From Patescibacteria group bacterium UBA1370 (GTDB lineage Bacteria; Patescibacteriota; Microgenomatia; UBA1400; PJMF01), in NCBI GenBank assembly GCA_002306315.1, contig DBRK01000013.1:3986-12799 (forward strand): a DNA stretch of 8,814 nt. The letters are read 5' to 3'. This document shows, piece after piece, positions 1 to 7,001 of the stretch (position 1 is its first letter; each line of letters begins with the position of its first letter). A model generated the notes under the pieces. The model made no database searches, was not told where the DNA came from, and worked only from the letters and a program-made list of their open reading frames with translations. The position numbers and the translations under genes were made by a program.

Positions 1-422
1 CGCAAGGGGTGGGCTTCATAGGCATAAACGGCATAACCGCTGGCGCCATTGGTGGTGATGCGCATGGTGTGTGAATCCTCGACATGGTCATTGGGCGCCA
101 GGGTACCGAAATCAATCTGGAGTTTGGAAATGCTAAAGCTAAAACGCTGCAATTGATAGATGTACTGAAAACCGGCGCCCACGAAAAAGCTGGAACTGCC
201 ATACGCACCATAGGGTCCGGCAACAGTCTGGCCGACGGTGTCGGTGACGATAAAGCTGTCGCCGCTTTTCTCACCAGAGGTTACATTGAAGTTGCCAAAC
301 TGGATGATAAATGAGTCGGACTCGAGGTTCTCAGCCAAAACTGCTCCCGCACCGGCGACGAAAGCCCACGTTAAGACAGAGGCGGTGATAGTGCGGCTAA
401 GAACGGTCCTCAGGGGTGTCAT
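1..422 (-). CDS. Secreted protein of unknown function (5' part; runs off the left edge)
   Basis: The minus-strand frame opens with ATG at 422-420 and stays open for 140 codons to the window edge, so the C-terminus is missing. Residues 1-30 look like a Sec signal peptide: basic MTPLRTVLSR, a hydrophobic stretch to about residue 29, and an A-V-L-A site before E31-N32. The mature part begins ESDSFIIQFGNFNVTSGEKS and continues with TVGQT (residues 62-66), an aromatic/glycine stretch (GFQYIYQLQRFSFSIS, 84-99) and IDFGTLAP (103-110). It is rich in beta-prone, Ser/Thr/Gly residues with no cysteine in the visible part. I remember similar N-termini in Microgenomates surface proteins but cannot name a family. 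The start lies inside the end of the upstream membrane-protein gene (26-nt overlap) and has no Shine-Dalgarno sequence, so translation by coupling is likely. A surface or envelope role is inferred from the signal peptide only. Confidence 0.82.
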   Translation of the reverse strand, partial: MTPLRTVLSRTITASVLTWAFVAGAGAVLAENLESDSFIIQFGNFNVTSGEKSGDSFIVTDTVGQTVAGPYGAYGSSSFFVGAGFQYIYQLQRFSFSISKLQIDFGTLAPNDHVEDSHTMRITTNGASGYAVYAYEAHPL

Positions 423-1152
423 AGGCAGGTGGGTTAGTTGGTGGAACTGGCGGTGGTGACGCCGCTGGCTCGGTTTGCTGGGCCTGATGTTGTTCGGCCA
501 TTTTCTTGCTTTCACTCTCGAGCAGGTCAAGTTGCAGAATGATTTCTTTGAGCGGGGTGTCTTTTTTTCCGGCTAATTCCCGGATGGCGGCTAATTTGGG
601 AGAAAGGAAAGAGCTAAGGAAGGCGGTCAAAGTCTGTTCTTTGCCTTCCAGGGCTTCCAGTTGGCTTTGGCTTTGGCGAAGATTTTGTTGTGTTGCCAGA
701 CTGTTTTCATATTGCCTTTTGGCAAACAAGAAAAAAACCAAAATCACCGGCAAGGTGATCAGAGCGCCGGCCTCCTGGGGGCCGAACCTGCCGCTAAGGG
801 CGTAAAAAAACAGCATTGCTGCCATGGCCGCGGTGATAGCGGCGCCGGCCGGCGCTGCCAGGGCTACTATGAATAAATAAACATAGATCGCTGGGTAAAA
901 ATATGACTCAATATTGCCGGTTGCGCCAATCAGCAGTAAAAAAGCAAAGGTCAGCAGCGGCAATTCCACTTGTGGCTGGTCAGACAGAAGCTGCCAGGTT
1001 TTTTCGCGGCGTAGTTTTCGCAGGATTATCAATATTAATAGAGTGCCGGCAAACGCTTGCATTGAAAAATTACTTAGCATGGGCAGGTGTAGCCAGACAT
1101 AAGCCAAGGCCGCTCCGGCAGCTACCAGCAGGCCAGGCAGAATTTTTTGCAT
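397..1152 (-). CDS. Six-helix membrane protein with cytoplasmic coiled coil and proline-rich tail, function unknown
   Basis: With the start at ATG 1152-1150 this is a 251-residue protein. An in-frame ATG at 1257 would add 35 residues, but they are not membrane-like and would cover the leuS promoter and leader, so the inner start is preferred. Hydrophobic segments lie at about residues 4-22, 30-46, 64-80, 84-100, 102-120 and 128-144. A charged, heptad-like helical region follows (about 146-222), then a tail with PPPVPP and PTNPP near 233-242. The shape, a membrane module followed by a dimerisation-like helical region, recalls membrane sensor kinases. However, I see no phospho-accepting histidine motif and no N/G-box ATPase domain, and the protein ends right after the coiled coil. 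It could be a sensor-like scaffold or an envelope organiser. Its 3' end overlaps the start of the secreted-protein gene, which suggests co-translation and a linked job. The gene is certain as a reading frame; its function is not. Confidence 0.75.
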   Translation of the reverse strand: MQKILPGLLVAAGAALAYVWLHLPMLSNFSMQAFAGTLLILIILRKLRREKTWQLLSDQPQVELPLLTFAFLLLIGATGNIESYFYPAIYVYLFIVALAAPAGAAITAAMAAMLFFYALSGRFGPQEAGALITLPVILVFFLFAKRQYENSLATQQNLRQSQSQLEALEGKEQTLTAFLSSFLSPKLAAIRELAGKKDTPLKEIILQLDLLESESKKMAEQHQAQQTEPAASPPPVPPTNPPAYDTPEDRS

Positions 1153-1165
1153 AAAATCAGTATAA

Positions 1166-1195
1166 CTGACAAATTTTTGAGATTCTATATATAAT
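1166..1195 (+). promoter_or_regulatory. Predicted sigma-70-type promoter of leuS (and probably the com genes)
   Basis: A -35 element CTGACA (1166-1171, 5 of 6 to TTGACA) is followed after 18 nt by a perfect -10 TATAAT (1190-1195). Transcription would start near 1202, leaving a leader of about 87 nt before leuS. The same stretch also holds minus-strand -10-like sequences, TATACT at 1164-1159 and TATTAT at 1196-1191, both without a good -35 box. The divergent membrane-protein gene may therefore be transcribed from overlapping sites. If TATACT is used, its transcript would begin at or next to its own ATG (leaderless). The prediction rests on consensus matching alone. Confidence 0.5.
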
Positions 1196-1203
1196 ACTAA
1201 TGC

Positions 1204-1253
1204 CTTGCCGCTCTTGAAGCAGGGCGCGGCAAGATAGAGCCGTTCAGCACGGC
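1204..1253 (+). promoter_or_regulatory. Two consecutive hairpins in the leuS 5' leader
   Basis: Downstream of the predicted transcription start, CTTGCCGC (1204-1211) pairs perfectly with GCGGCAAG (1226-1233) around a 14-nt loop. GCCGT (1239-1243) then pairs with ACGGC (1249-1253) around a 5-nt loop. No run of T follows, so this is not an intrinsic terminator, and the T-box consensus (AGGGTGGNACCGCG type) is absent. The hairpins could stabilise the messenger or control leuS translation; ribosome-site candidates AGGAG (1269-1273) and AAGGG (1279-1283) lie after them. The pairing is visible in the sequence; the regulatory role is a guess. Confidence 0.35.
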
Positions 1254-1288
1254 GCATTATTAAACCTCAGGAGATTTCAAGGGCTTTC

Positions 1289-3751
1289 ATGTCCAAACAT
1301 TGGTACGACCACCAGCAAATAGAGCCCAAGTGGCAGCAAATTTGGGAAGAGATGAAGCTCTTCCAGCAAACCGAACGCCAGGAAACCGGTGGTGAAGCCG
1401 GCGATCCTCTGTATCTGCTGTTTGCCTTTGCTTATCCGTCTGGATCTGGACTGCATGTTGGTCATGTAGAGAGCAAAACCGCTCTTGATATCTTAGCCCG
1501 CTACTACCGGATGCAGGGTAAAAAAGTCTTTTTCCCGGTTGGGTGGGATGCTTTTGGTCTGCCAGCCGAAAACTACGCCATCAAAACAGGCATTCATCCT
1601 GCTGAAACTACCCGCCAGGCTATTGATACTTTCCGCCGTCAAGTCAAACGCCTGGGTATTTCCTACGATTGGGCTAACGAAATCGCCACCAGCCATCCGG
1701 AATACTACCGCTGGACACAGTGGGTTTTCTTGCAGCTCTATAAGCAAGGCTTGGCTTACCGCGGCATCGGCATGGTTAACTGGTGTCCTGGCTGCCAGAC
1801 CGTGTTGGCCAACGAGCAAGTTGTCGAAGGCGCCTGCGAGCGCTGTGGCAGCAAAGTGATTCAGAAAGAGATGGAGCAGTGGTTTTTCAAGATAACAGAG
1901 TATAAGGATGAGCTGATTAGCGGCCTTGACCAGGTAGATTGGCCGGAAGCGACCAAACACCAGCAGCTTAATTGGATTGGTAAAAAAGAAGGTGCGGTAG
2001 TCAAGTTTAATCTGGCAGGCAGCAATCAGCAAATTGATTGTTTTACCACCAGAGTAGACACAGTCTTTGGAGCGACATTTGTGGTCATGTCACCGGAGAA
2101 ATTCCGCGACATGGAGTTGGCTACAGCACCTGAGCAAGCAGAGTCTGTTGCAGCCTACATCGAAAAAGCTTTCCAAAAAACTGAAGAAGAGCGCCAAATC
2201 GGTGAAAAGGACAAAACCGGCGTCGACACTGGGCTCAAGGTGATTAACCCGGTGAATGGGGCAGAGTTGCCGCTGTATGTGGCTGATTATGTTTTGGGCA
2301 GCTATGGCACCGGCGCAGTTATGGGTGTGCCGGCGCACGATCTACGGGATTTTGAGTTTGCTAAAAAACATGGCTTAGAGGTAATCCAAGTCATAGACGG
2401 AGGTGCTGCAGCGGAGGGCGCAGAGTGCTTCACTGACTATGGCAAATTGGTTAATTCGGGCAAATTCGATGGCATGTCCTCCGAGGAAGCCATGGAGGCG
2501 ATTCCGGCAGATTTTGAAGAAATTACCCCAGAAACCACCTATCGCCTCCGCGACTGGTTGATTTCCCGTCAGCGCTATTGGGGCGCGCCCATTCCTATTG
2601 TTTATGACCCAGAGGGCAATCCGCATCCGGTCAAGGAAGAGCACTTGCCTTGGTTGTTGCCGACAGATGTGGACTTCAAGCCCACCGGCGAGTCGCCGCT
2701 TAGATCCTCAAAAGAGTTTATCGAGCGCACCGAGCGCTTGTACGGATCGGGCTGGCGGCCGGAATTTGACACTATGGACACATTTGTGGATTCAAGCTGG
2801 TATTACCTGAGGTATGTAGATAGCCGCAACCAAGAAGCCTTGGCTTCGCAGGAGCAGCTTGAGAAATGGCTGCCGGTGGACTTTTACATGATCGGGCCGG
2901 AGCATATTGTTCTACATCTATTGTATTCCCGTTTTTTCACCAAGTTTCTGCGCGACCAGGGATATCTTAAATTTGATGAACCGTTCATGAAAATGCGGCA
3001 TCAGGGCATGATTTTGGGACCTGATGGTCGCAAGATGAGCAAGAGCAAGGGCAACGTCATCAATCCTGACGAAGTCATCGAGAAATTTGGCGCCGACACT
3101 CTGCGTATCTATGAAATGTTCATGGGTCCGCTAGATGCGGATAAGCCTTGGGATGTCCGGGCGGTTATCGGGGTGCACAAATTCCTGCAGCGGGTTAACC
3201 GCCTAGTTTTAGGGGTAGTAGAGAGGGTTGGTGAGCTTTCAGAAAGCGATAGCCGGGAAAAAGCGGTTAGGAAACTGCACCAGACAATTCGCAAGGTGGG
3301 TGAAGATCTGCCGGCGCTGAAATTCAACACCGCTATCGCCGCCTTGATGGAGTTTATTAATACCTGGGATGATGCTGTCAAAGCCGGAACTGGCTTGAGC
3401 AAGGCAGAAACTTTGTTATTTGTAAAAACCCTGGCTCCGCTAGCGCCATACATGGCCGAGGAGCTGTACCACGCCTTGACTGGGGTGCCGGAATCCGATT
3501 CGGTGCACTTGCAGGGTTGGCCGGAGTATAATGAAATACTCGCCCAGGCAGATACTATCGAGATTGGCGTTCAGGTAAATGGCAAACTGCGCGGGACAGT
3601 GGCGGTCAGCCCAGATATGATAGATGACCAGGCAGCGGTGCTCGAGCAAGCCAAATCTATGGATTCGGTTCAGCGTTACTTATCAGGAAAAAATTTACTC
3701 AAAGAAATTTATGTTCCCGGCCGGATTGTTAGTTTTGTGGTCGGGGAGTAA
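1289..3751 (+). CDS. leuS: Leucyl-tRNA synthetase (LeuRS), complete
   Basis: This 820-residue cytoplasmic class I synthetase charges tRNA-Leu with leucine using ATP. Visible landmarks in order: HVGH as the HIGH motif (56-59) after YPSGSGL; DAFGLPAE (87-94); a zinc module with C166, C169, C183 and C186; the CP1 editing domain with TTRVDT (253-258) and the HDLRD segment whose Asp351 and Asp354 match the conserved editing aspartates; DSSWYYLRY (501-509); KMSKS (582-586); and a C-terminal tRNA-binding domain with VQVNGKLRG (761-769). Only six residues separate QGMI (572-575) from KMSKS, so the leucine-specific insertion found in the E. coli enzyme is missing, as in the Bacillus-like short form. 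Start ATG 1289 gives the normal N-terminus, with AAGGG 5 nt upstream. It is the first gene of a plus-strand run leading into comEA. Editing and catalytic residues look intact. Confidence 0.98.
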   Translation: MSKHWYDHQQIEPKWQQIWEEMKLFQQTERQETGGEAGDPLYLLFAFAYPSGSGLHVGHVESKTALDILARYYRMQGKKVFFPVGWDAFGLPAENYAIKTGIHPAETTRQAIDTFRRQVKRLGISYDWANEIATSHPEYYRWTQWVFLQLYKQGLAYRGIGMVNWCPGCQTVLANEQVVEGACERCGSKVIQKEMEQWFFKITEYKDELISGLDQVDWPEATKHQQLNWIGKKEGAVVKFNLAGSNQQIDCFTTRVDTVFGATFVVMSPEKFRDMELATAPEQAESVAAYIEKAFQKTEEERQIGEKDKTGVDTGLKVINPVNGAELPLYVADYVLGSYGTGAVMGVPAHDLRDFEFAKKHGLEVIQVIDGGAAAEGAECFTDYGKLVNSGKFDGMSSEEAMEAIPADFEEITPETTYRLRDWLISRQRYWGAPIPIVYDPEGNPHPVKEEHLPWLLPTDVDFKPTGESPLRSSKEFIERTERLYGSGWRPEFDTMDTFVDSSWYYLRYVDSRNQEALASQEQLEKWLPVDFYMIGPEHIVLHLLYSRFFTKFLRDQGYLKFDEPFMKMRHQGMILGPDGRKMSKSKGNVINPDEVIEKFGADTLRIYEMFMGPLDADKPWDVRAVIGVHKFLQRVNRLVLGVVERVGELSESDSREKAVRKLHQTIRKVGEDLPALKFNTAIAALMEFINTWDDAVKAGTGLSKAETLLFVKTLAPLAPYMAEELYHALTGVPESDSVHLQGWPEYNEILAQADTIEIGVQVNGKLRGTVAVSPDMIDDQAAVLEQAKSMDSVQRYLSGKNLLKEIYVPGRIVSFVVGE

Positions 3752-3829
3752 GTTTTGGTTATTATTCCAGGCAAATTTCCGGCGGTGCCTTCTCCATTTG
3801 TTGCAAGCTTGGGTTGCTAAAGTTTGCTC

Positions 3830-4495
3830 ATGTTCGGGCAACAGAGGTTTTCTATTGCATCCTCAATTGGTTGGTTGAGGCAGATTGGCCTCAAGTTGCG
3901 GCGGCTCACTGCCGGCAGCTATATTTTTGGCTGGGTGATGGTGGCGGGCGGCTTGGCGCTTTCTTTGCACGGTTTAGGTCAGCTTGGCAAGTCTACGGAG
4001 CAGGTTGTAGTAGAGCAGGTGATAGCCGACCAGGTTTCCTGCCCGAACTTGGCGGTGCAACCTGCCAGAATGGTTGATATTTCCGGAGCGGTGGTTAAAC
4101 CGGGGTTATATCCTTTGCCGGCTGGGAGCCGGCTGGGGGCGGTGGTCGAGGCAGCGGGTGGTTTTGCCAAAGATGCCAACACCGTTTTTATTGCCAAGAA
4201 TCTGAACTTGGCTCAAGAACTCAAGGATGGCGATAAGATTTATGTGCCATATGCCGGAGAAGATCAGGGTGAAGGAAAGGAGATTGTTGCCAGCGATGGC
4301 TCTGGCGCAAGTCCAGGCCTGATTTCCATCAATACCGCTTCTAAGAAGGAATTAGAGACATTGGAGGGCATCGGTGCCGTGCGAGCTGAAGCTATTATTG
4401 ATGGCCGCCCTTATGCTTCGCTGAATGAGCTGGTGACTGAGGGTGTGTTGAGTGAGTCCGTGTTCAGCAAAATCGAAAAGTCGATATCTCTCTGA
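3830..4495 (+). CDS. comEA: ComEA-like competence DNA receptor, membrane-anchored
   Basis: With the ATG at 3830 the product has 221 residues; a TTG two codons earlier is less likely. A basic N-terminus (R6, R17, K22, R24, R25) precedes one membrane helix at about 31-50, so the rest should face outward. An SLBB (soluble-ligand-binding beta-grasp) domain follows at about 81-140, with VDISGAVVKPGLYPLPAGS and DGDKIYVP. A low-complexity linker (142-163) leads to a C-terminal helix-hairpin-helix DNA-binding module at 165-220, with SINTASKKELETLEGIG and a second helix pair ending in KIEKSIS. This order (anchor, SLBB, HhH) is that of ComEA proteins, which hold incoming double-stranded DNA and hand it to ComEC. 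The next genes encode ComEC parts, which supports the call. It lies 78 nt after leuS. I see no strong Shine-Dalgarno; TATTAT at 3760-3765 could be a weak internal -10. Confidence 0.93.
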   Translation: MFGQQRFSIASSIGWLRQIGLKLRRLTAGSYIFGWVMVAGGLALSLHGLGQLGKSTEQVVVEQVIADQVSCPNLAVQPARMVDISGAVVKPGLYPLPAGSRLGAVVEAAGGFAKDANTVFIAKNLNLAQELKDGDKIYVPYAGEDQGEGKEIVASDGSGASPGLISINTASKKELETLEGIGAVRAEAIIDGRPYASLNELVTEGVLSESVFSKIEKSISL

Positions 4496-4616
4496 GTCAA
4501 TTATGGGGCAGTTTTTATAGGCTGATATTTTCATTGCTTGGATGGAACGGTAAGTGTCATTAAGCGCGTAGCTGAAAATCCTGCGTTATTTATGCGGCAA
4601 TTACTCTATTTTTGAT

Positions 4617-6014
4617 ATGAAAATAGCAATTGTGAAAAGTGCATTTTGTAAGGTAATGTCACTTATTGTCGTAGTGATATTTTTGAATATTATGCGTGAT
4701 ATATACTTACCCGTTAATTTTGGTCTTTTCCAACCATTAATTTTTCACAGATCACTATTAATTGATACACTAAGTCACATTCCCCAAAGTCGTTTTATAG
4801 AGAATTATTATTTGCTTCTACCAGGCGAAAAATGGCATTGGAGGCAGAGCTTTATTATCCATCTCTTACAAAAAATTTACTCAATTGGCACACAAAATTA
4901 CCTGGCTGCTAATGCCCTAAAAATGGGAAAAAGATTGAAAGATGAGGTAAATGACTTACTGAGGAAAAGTAGGGTTTCGGCGTTTGCTTGGAGCGGACAT
5001 TTGCTCCAGGCTTCTACCAGAGGAAAATTGTTTTTGACGTCCCAGATAGCGAAAAATCTTCCAGAACCGGTGGCTACCTTGTATTCTCAGATCTTATTCG
5101 GCAAGGGCGCCGGAGGTTCAAAAAAATTGAAGCATTTATTCGAAATTACAGGGACGCAGCATATTGCTGTTGTTTCCGGCTTCAATTTGACCTTTTTAGC
5201 ACGGTTTGTGACAGCCAGCTTACAATTGGTGCTGTCAAAGAAGCAAGTGGCAATTTCCGTGTTTTTTGTGTTGCTAGCGTATTGTGCAATGGTCGGAATG
5301 GATCCGTCGGTGCAGCGCGCGATGATAATGAGCTCGTTTTCATTGTTTGCGAGTTTTTATGTACGGCGGCAATATCGCCCGCGTTACGCGCTGGCCGCCG
5401 CCGCGGCCATTATGTTTGCAGCCGATTCCACCATTTTCAGCAACGTCTCATTTCAGTTGTCGTTCGCGGCCAGCGCTGCCATCATATTCATTTTGCCGCT
5501 AATAGATCATTCCGATAATTTCATCGCCGCGATAGAGGCGGGCAAAGTGACAGCCAACGGCAAAAAAGCGGCGAGAATAAGCCCGCTTCAGCAAATAATT
5601 TCACTTTTTGCAGATTCCCTCAAGTTAAGCCTGGTGGTGCAATTGACCGTGGCGCCGATCTTAATCTACCATTTTGCCACTCTAAATCTGCTCGGTCCGG
5701 TAGCTTCCGGCCTGACTTTTTGGTTGTCACCGTTGATATTTGGCAGCGGTTGGGTGCTAGTGGCAGCCGGGATAGCGAAAACTGTTCTCCCAGGCGAAAT
5801 ATCGGGTATTGTTGGCATAATATTTTCCGTTGGCAGACTCTTGGCTGAGGTTGGTTTAGGGTCACTAGAACTGATAGCTAGGATTTCATTGCCAGAAATA
5901 CATGTTCCGGAGGTGAGTATAGATCTAATAATAACTTGGTATATAGCGCTAATCATCATTGCTACAGTTCTAGGGCGCAGGGCAACCCTAGTCCAGGTGC
6001 CGCTGAAACTATGA
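4617..6014 (+). CDS. comEC: ComEC DNA-uptake channel, membrane domain only
   Basis: This 465-residue polytopic membrane protein is the predicted channel that carries single-stranded DNA across the membrane. The family signature lies in the middle: LPEPVATLYSQILFGKG (148-164), then FEITGTQHIAVVSGFN (175-190), which corresponds to the 'GLSHLLAISGLH' stretch of ComEC competence domains. Six or more hydrophobic helices follow to residue 454, including SFQLSFAASAAIIF (278-291) and LLGPVASGLTFWLSPLIF (358-375). Two normal parts are missing. The C-terminal MBL domain is encoded by the next gene. The N-terminal OB-like domain is not recognisable; there is only one clear helix at about 14-26 and then some 100 residues I cannot place. 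The first 360 nt or so are about 33% GC against 51% at 5341-5520. No Shine-Dalgarno is seen at ATG 4617, and later starts (4656, 4923) cannot be excluded. It lies 121 nt after comEA, and its stop overlaps the next start. Confidence 0.88.
   Translation: MKIAIVKSAFCKVMSLIVVVIFLNIMRDIYLPVNFGLFQPLIFHRSLLIDTLSHIPQSRFIENYYLLLPGEKWHWRQSFIIHLLQKIYSIGTQNYLAANALKMGKRLKDEVNDLLRKSRVSAFAWSGHLLQASTRGKLFLTSQIAKNLPEPVATLYSQILFGKGAGGSKKLKHLFEITGTQHIAVVSGFNLTFLARFVTASLQLVLSKKQVAISVFFVLLAYCAMVGMDPSVQRAMIMSSFSLFASFYVRRQYRPRYALAAAAAIMFAADSTIFSNVSFQLSFAASAAIIFILPLIDHSDNFIAAIEAGKVTANGKKAARISPLQQIISLFADSLKLSLVVQLTVAPILIYHFATLNLLGPVASGLTFWLSPLIFGSGWVLVAAGIAKTVLPGEISGIVGIIFSVGRLLAEVGLGSLELIARISLPEIHVPEVSIDLIITWYIALIIIATVLGRRATLVQVPLKL
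5970..5991 (+). promoter_or_regulatory. Small hairpin just upstream of the MBL gene start
   Basis: CTAGGG (5970-5975) and CCCTAG (5986-5991) are perfect inverted copies with a 10-nt loop, inside the last codons of comEC and 19 nt before the ATG at 6011. A weak ribosome-site candidate AGGTG (5995-5999) lies between hairpin and start. It could slow ribosomes or tune coupling at the ATGA overlap, but a 6-bp stem can arise by chance and the bases also encode protein. Confidence 0.2.
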
Positions 6015-6937
6015 AGATCGTTCGATTGACAGCAATTATTGCGGTGCTACAGATAATATTGGTATATCAATTAATAATCTCCTGGCCTGATAGCTTGACC
6101 AGAATCATTTTCTGTGACGTCGGCCAAGGCGATGCCATCCTGATCACCTCTGGATTTCGCCAGGTGTTGATTGACGCTGGTCCGGACAGGTCAGTATTAG
6201 AATGTCTCCAGGCGGAAATACCTTTTTGGGACCGCGATCTTGATTTGGTGGTGGCCACCCACCCGGATGCGGATCATATAGGCGGTATGCCGGATGTCTT
6301 TGAGCAGTACCGGGTGGGTATTTTTCTCGAGAACGGCCAGCAGAAGGACTCAGCAGAGGCGGCTACCCTCCGTCAGGCGGTTCAGGAGGCAAAAAAGCGC
6401 GGTACTGTCAGCTTCAGCGCTGCTGCTGGCCAGAGCCTTTTAATCGGCCAAAAAATGGCTTTTTCCGTGGTATTTCCTCAAGTAGAGACAGGGCAGCAAC
6501 AAAGCATTTTTTCCCAAATAGCCGAAACTACCTTACAGGATAATTCAGGGCAAATACCTCAAGAAAACAACAGCAAAATCAATACAAATGATGGATCTAT
6601 CGCACTAATATTGAAAATAGGGTCGGTGATGGTGTTTCTGCCTGGAGACCTCGAGAAGAAAGCGGAGCAAGCACTTATTGCCTCGGGCCTGCTAAACGAC
6701 GTGGATATCCTAAAAGTAGGGCATCATGGGTCTAATTCGAGCACTACCAGGGAAATTCTCGGGGAAATCCGACCCGAAAATGCGGTCATCAGCTGCGGTA
6801 AAAACAACCGTTATAACCACCCATCACCAGAGGTTTTAAGCAACTTGGTTGCATTCGGAGCCAACATTTACCGCACTGACCAACAGGGAACCGTGATCTT
6901 TGCCACTGATGGAGAGCGGTATTGGCTGCAAAATTGA
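6011..6937 (+). CDS. Membrane-anchored ComEC-type metallo-beta-lactamase protein (split-off ComEC C-terminal domain)
   Basis: The product has 308 residues if translation starts at ATG 6011, which overlaps the comEC stop as ATGA and gives tight translational coupling. One membrane helix (about 6-24) is followed by an MBL fold: FCDVGQGDAILI (34-45), IDAG (54-57), the metal motif HPDADH with H84, D86, D88 and H89 then IGG, GD at 212-213, GHHGS (237-241) and NHPS (269-272). This set matches the C-terminal domain normally fused to ComEC and thought to degrade the non-transported DNA strand. The anchor should place the domain outside, next to the channel. A hydrophilic Q/N-rich insert (about 157-194) separates two core strands and looks like a flexible loop. 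All expected metal ligands seem present, so the enzyme is likely active. An upstream in-frame start at 5936 would lie deep inside comEC and is rejected. Nuclease activity is inferred from the family. Confidence 0.9.
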   Translation: MKIVRLTAIIAVLQIILVYQLIISWPDSLTRIIFCDVGQGDAILITSGFRQVLIDAGPDRSVLECLQAEIPFWDRDLDLVVATHPDADHIGGMPDVFEQYRVGIFLENGQQKDSAEAATLRQAVQEAKKRGTVSFSAAAGQSLLIGQKMAFSVVFPQVETGQQQSIFSQIAETTLQDNSGQIPQENNSKINTNDGSIALILKIGSVMVFLPGDLEKKAEQALIASGLLNDVDILKVGHHGSNSSTTREILGEIRPENAVISCGKNNRYNHPSPEVLSNLVAFGANIYRTDQQGTVIFATDGERYWLQN

Positions 6938-7001
6938 TGCAGTTTGCAGTGGTTGTTAGGTTGTTAAGCAGCGAATAGTCTCCAATTTGGCACAAACTGC
7001 A
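6938..7001. repeat. 9-bp inverted repeat directly after the MBL gene stop
   Basis: TGCAGTTTG (6938-6946) and CAAACTGCA (6993-7001) are perfect inverted copies with 46 nt between them; the first begins at the base after the TGA stop (6935-6937). The spacer holds TTGTTAGG/TTGTTAAG direct copies near 6953-6968. No T-run follows the second arm, so it is not a classic terminator. It could form the basal stem of the structured region that continues to about 7250, or a 3' stabiliser of the com messenger. The pairing is certain, its role is not. Confidence 0.4.

Noticed and set aside
1153..1257. Longer start (ATG at 1257) for the minus-strand membrane protein
   Set aside because: The extra 35 residues are not membrane-like, cover the leuS leader and promoter on the opposite strand, and the inner ATG begins exactly at the first hydrophobic helix.
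1204..1288. T-box riboswitch in front of leuS
   Set aside because: The conserved antiterminator sequence and a terminator are absent, and the leader of about 87 nt is too short.
5936..6010. Extended N-terminus of the MBL protein from 5936
   Set aside because: It would overlap comEC by 79 nt with residues that are only the other-frame shadow; the ATG at 6011 gives an ATGA overlap and a normal membrane anchor.
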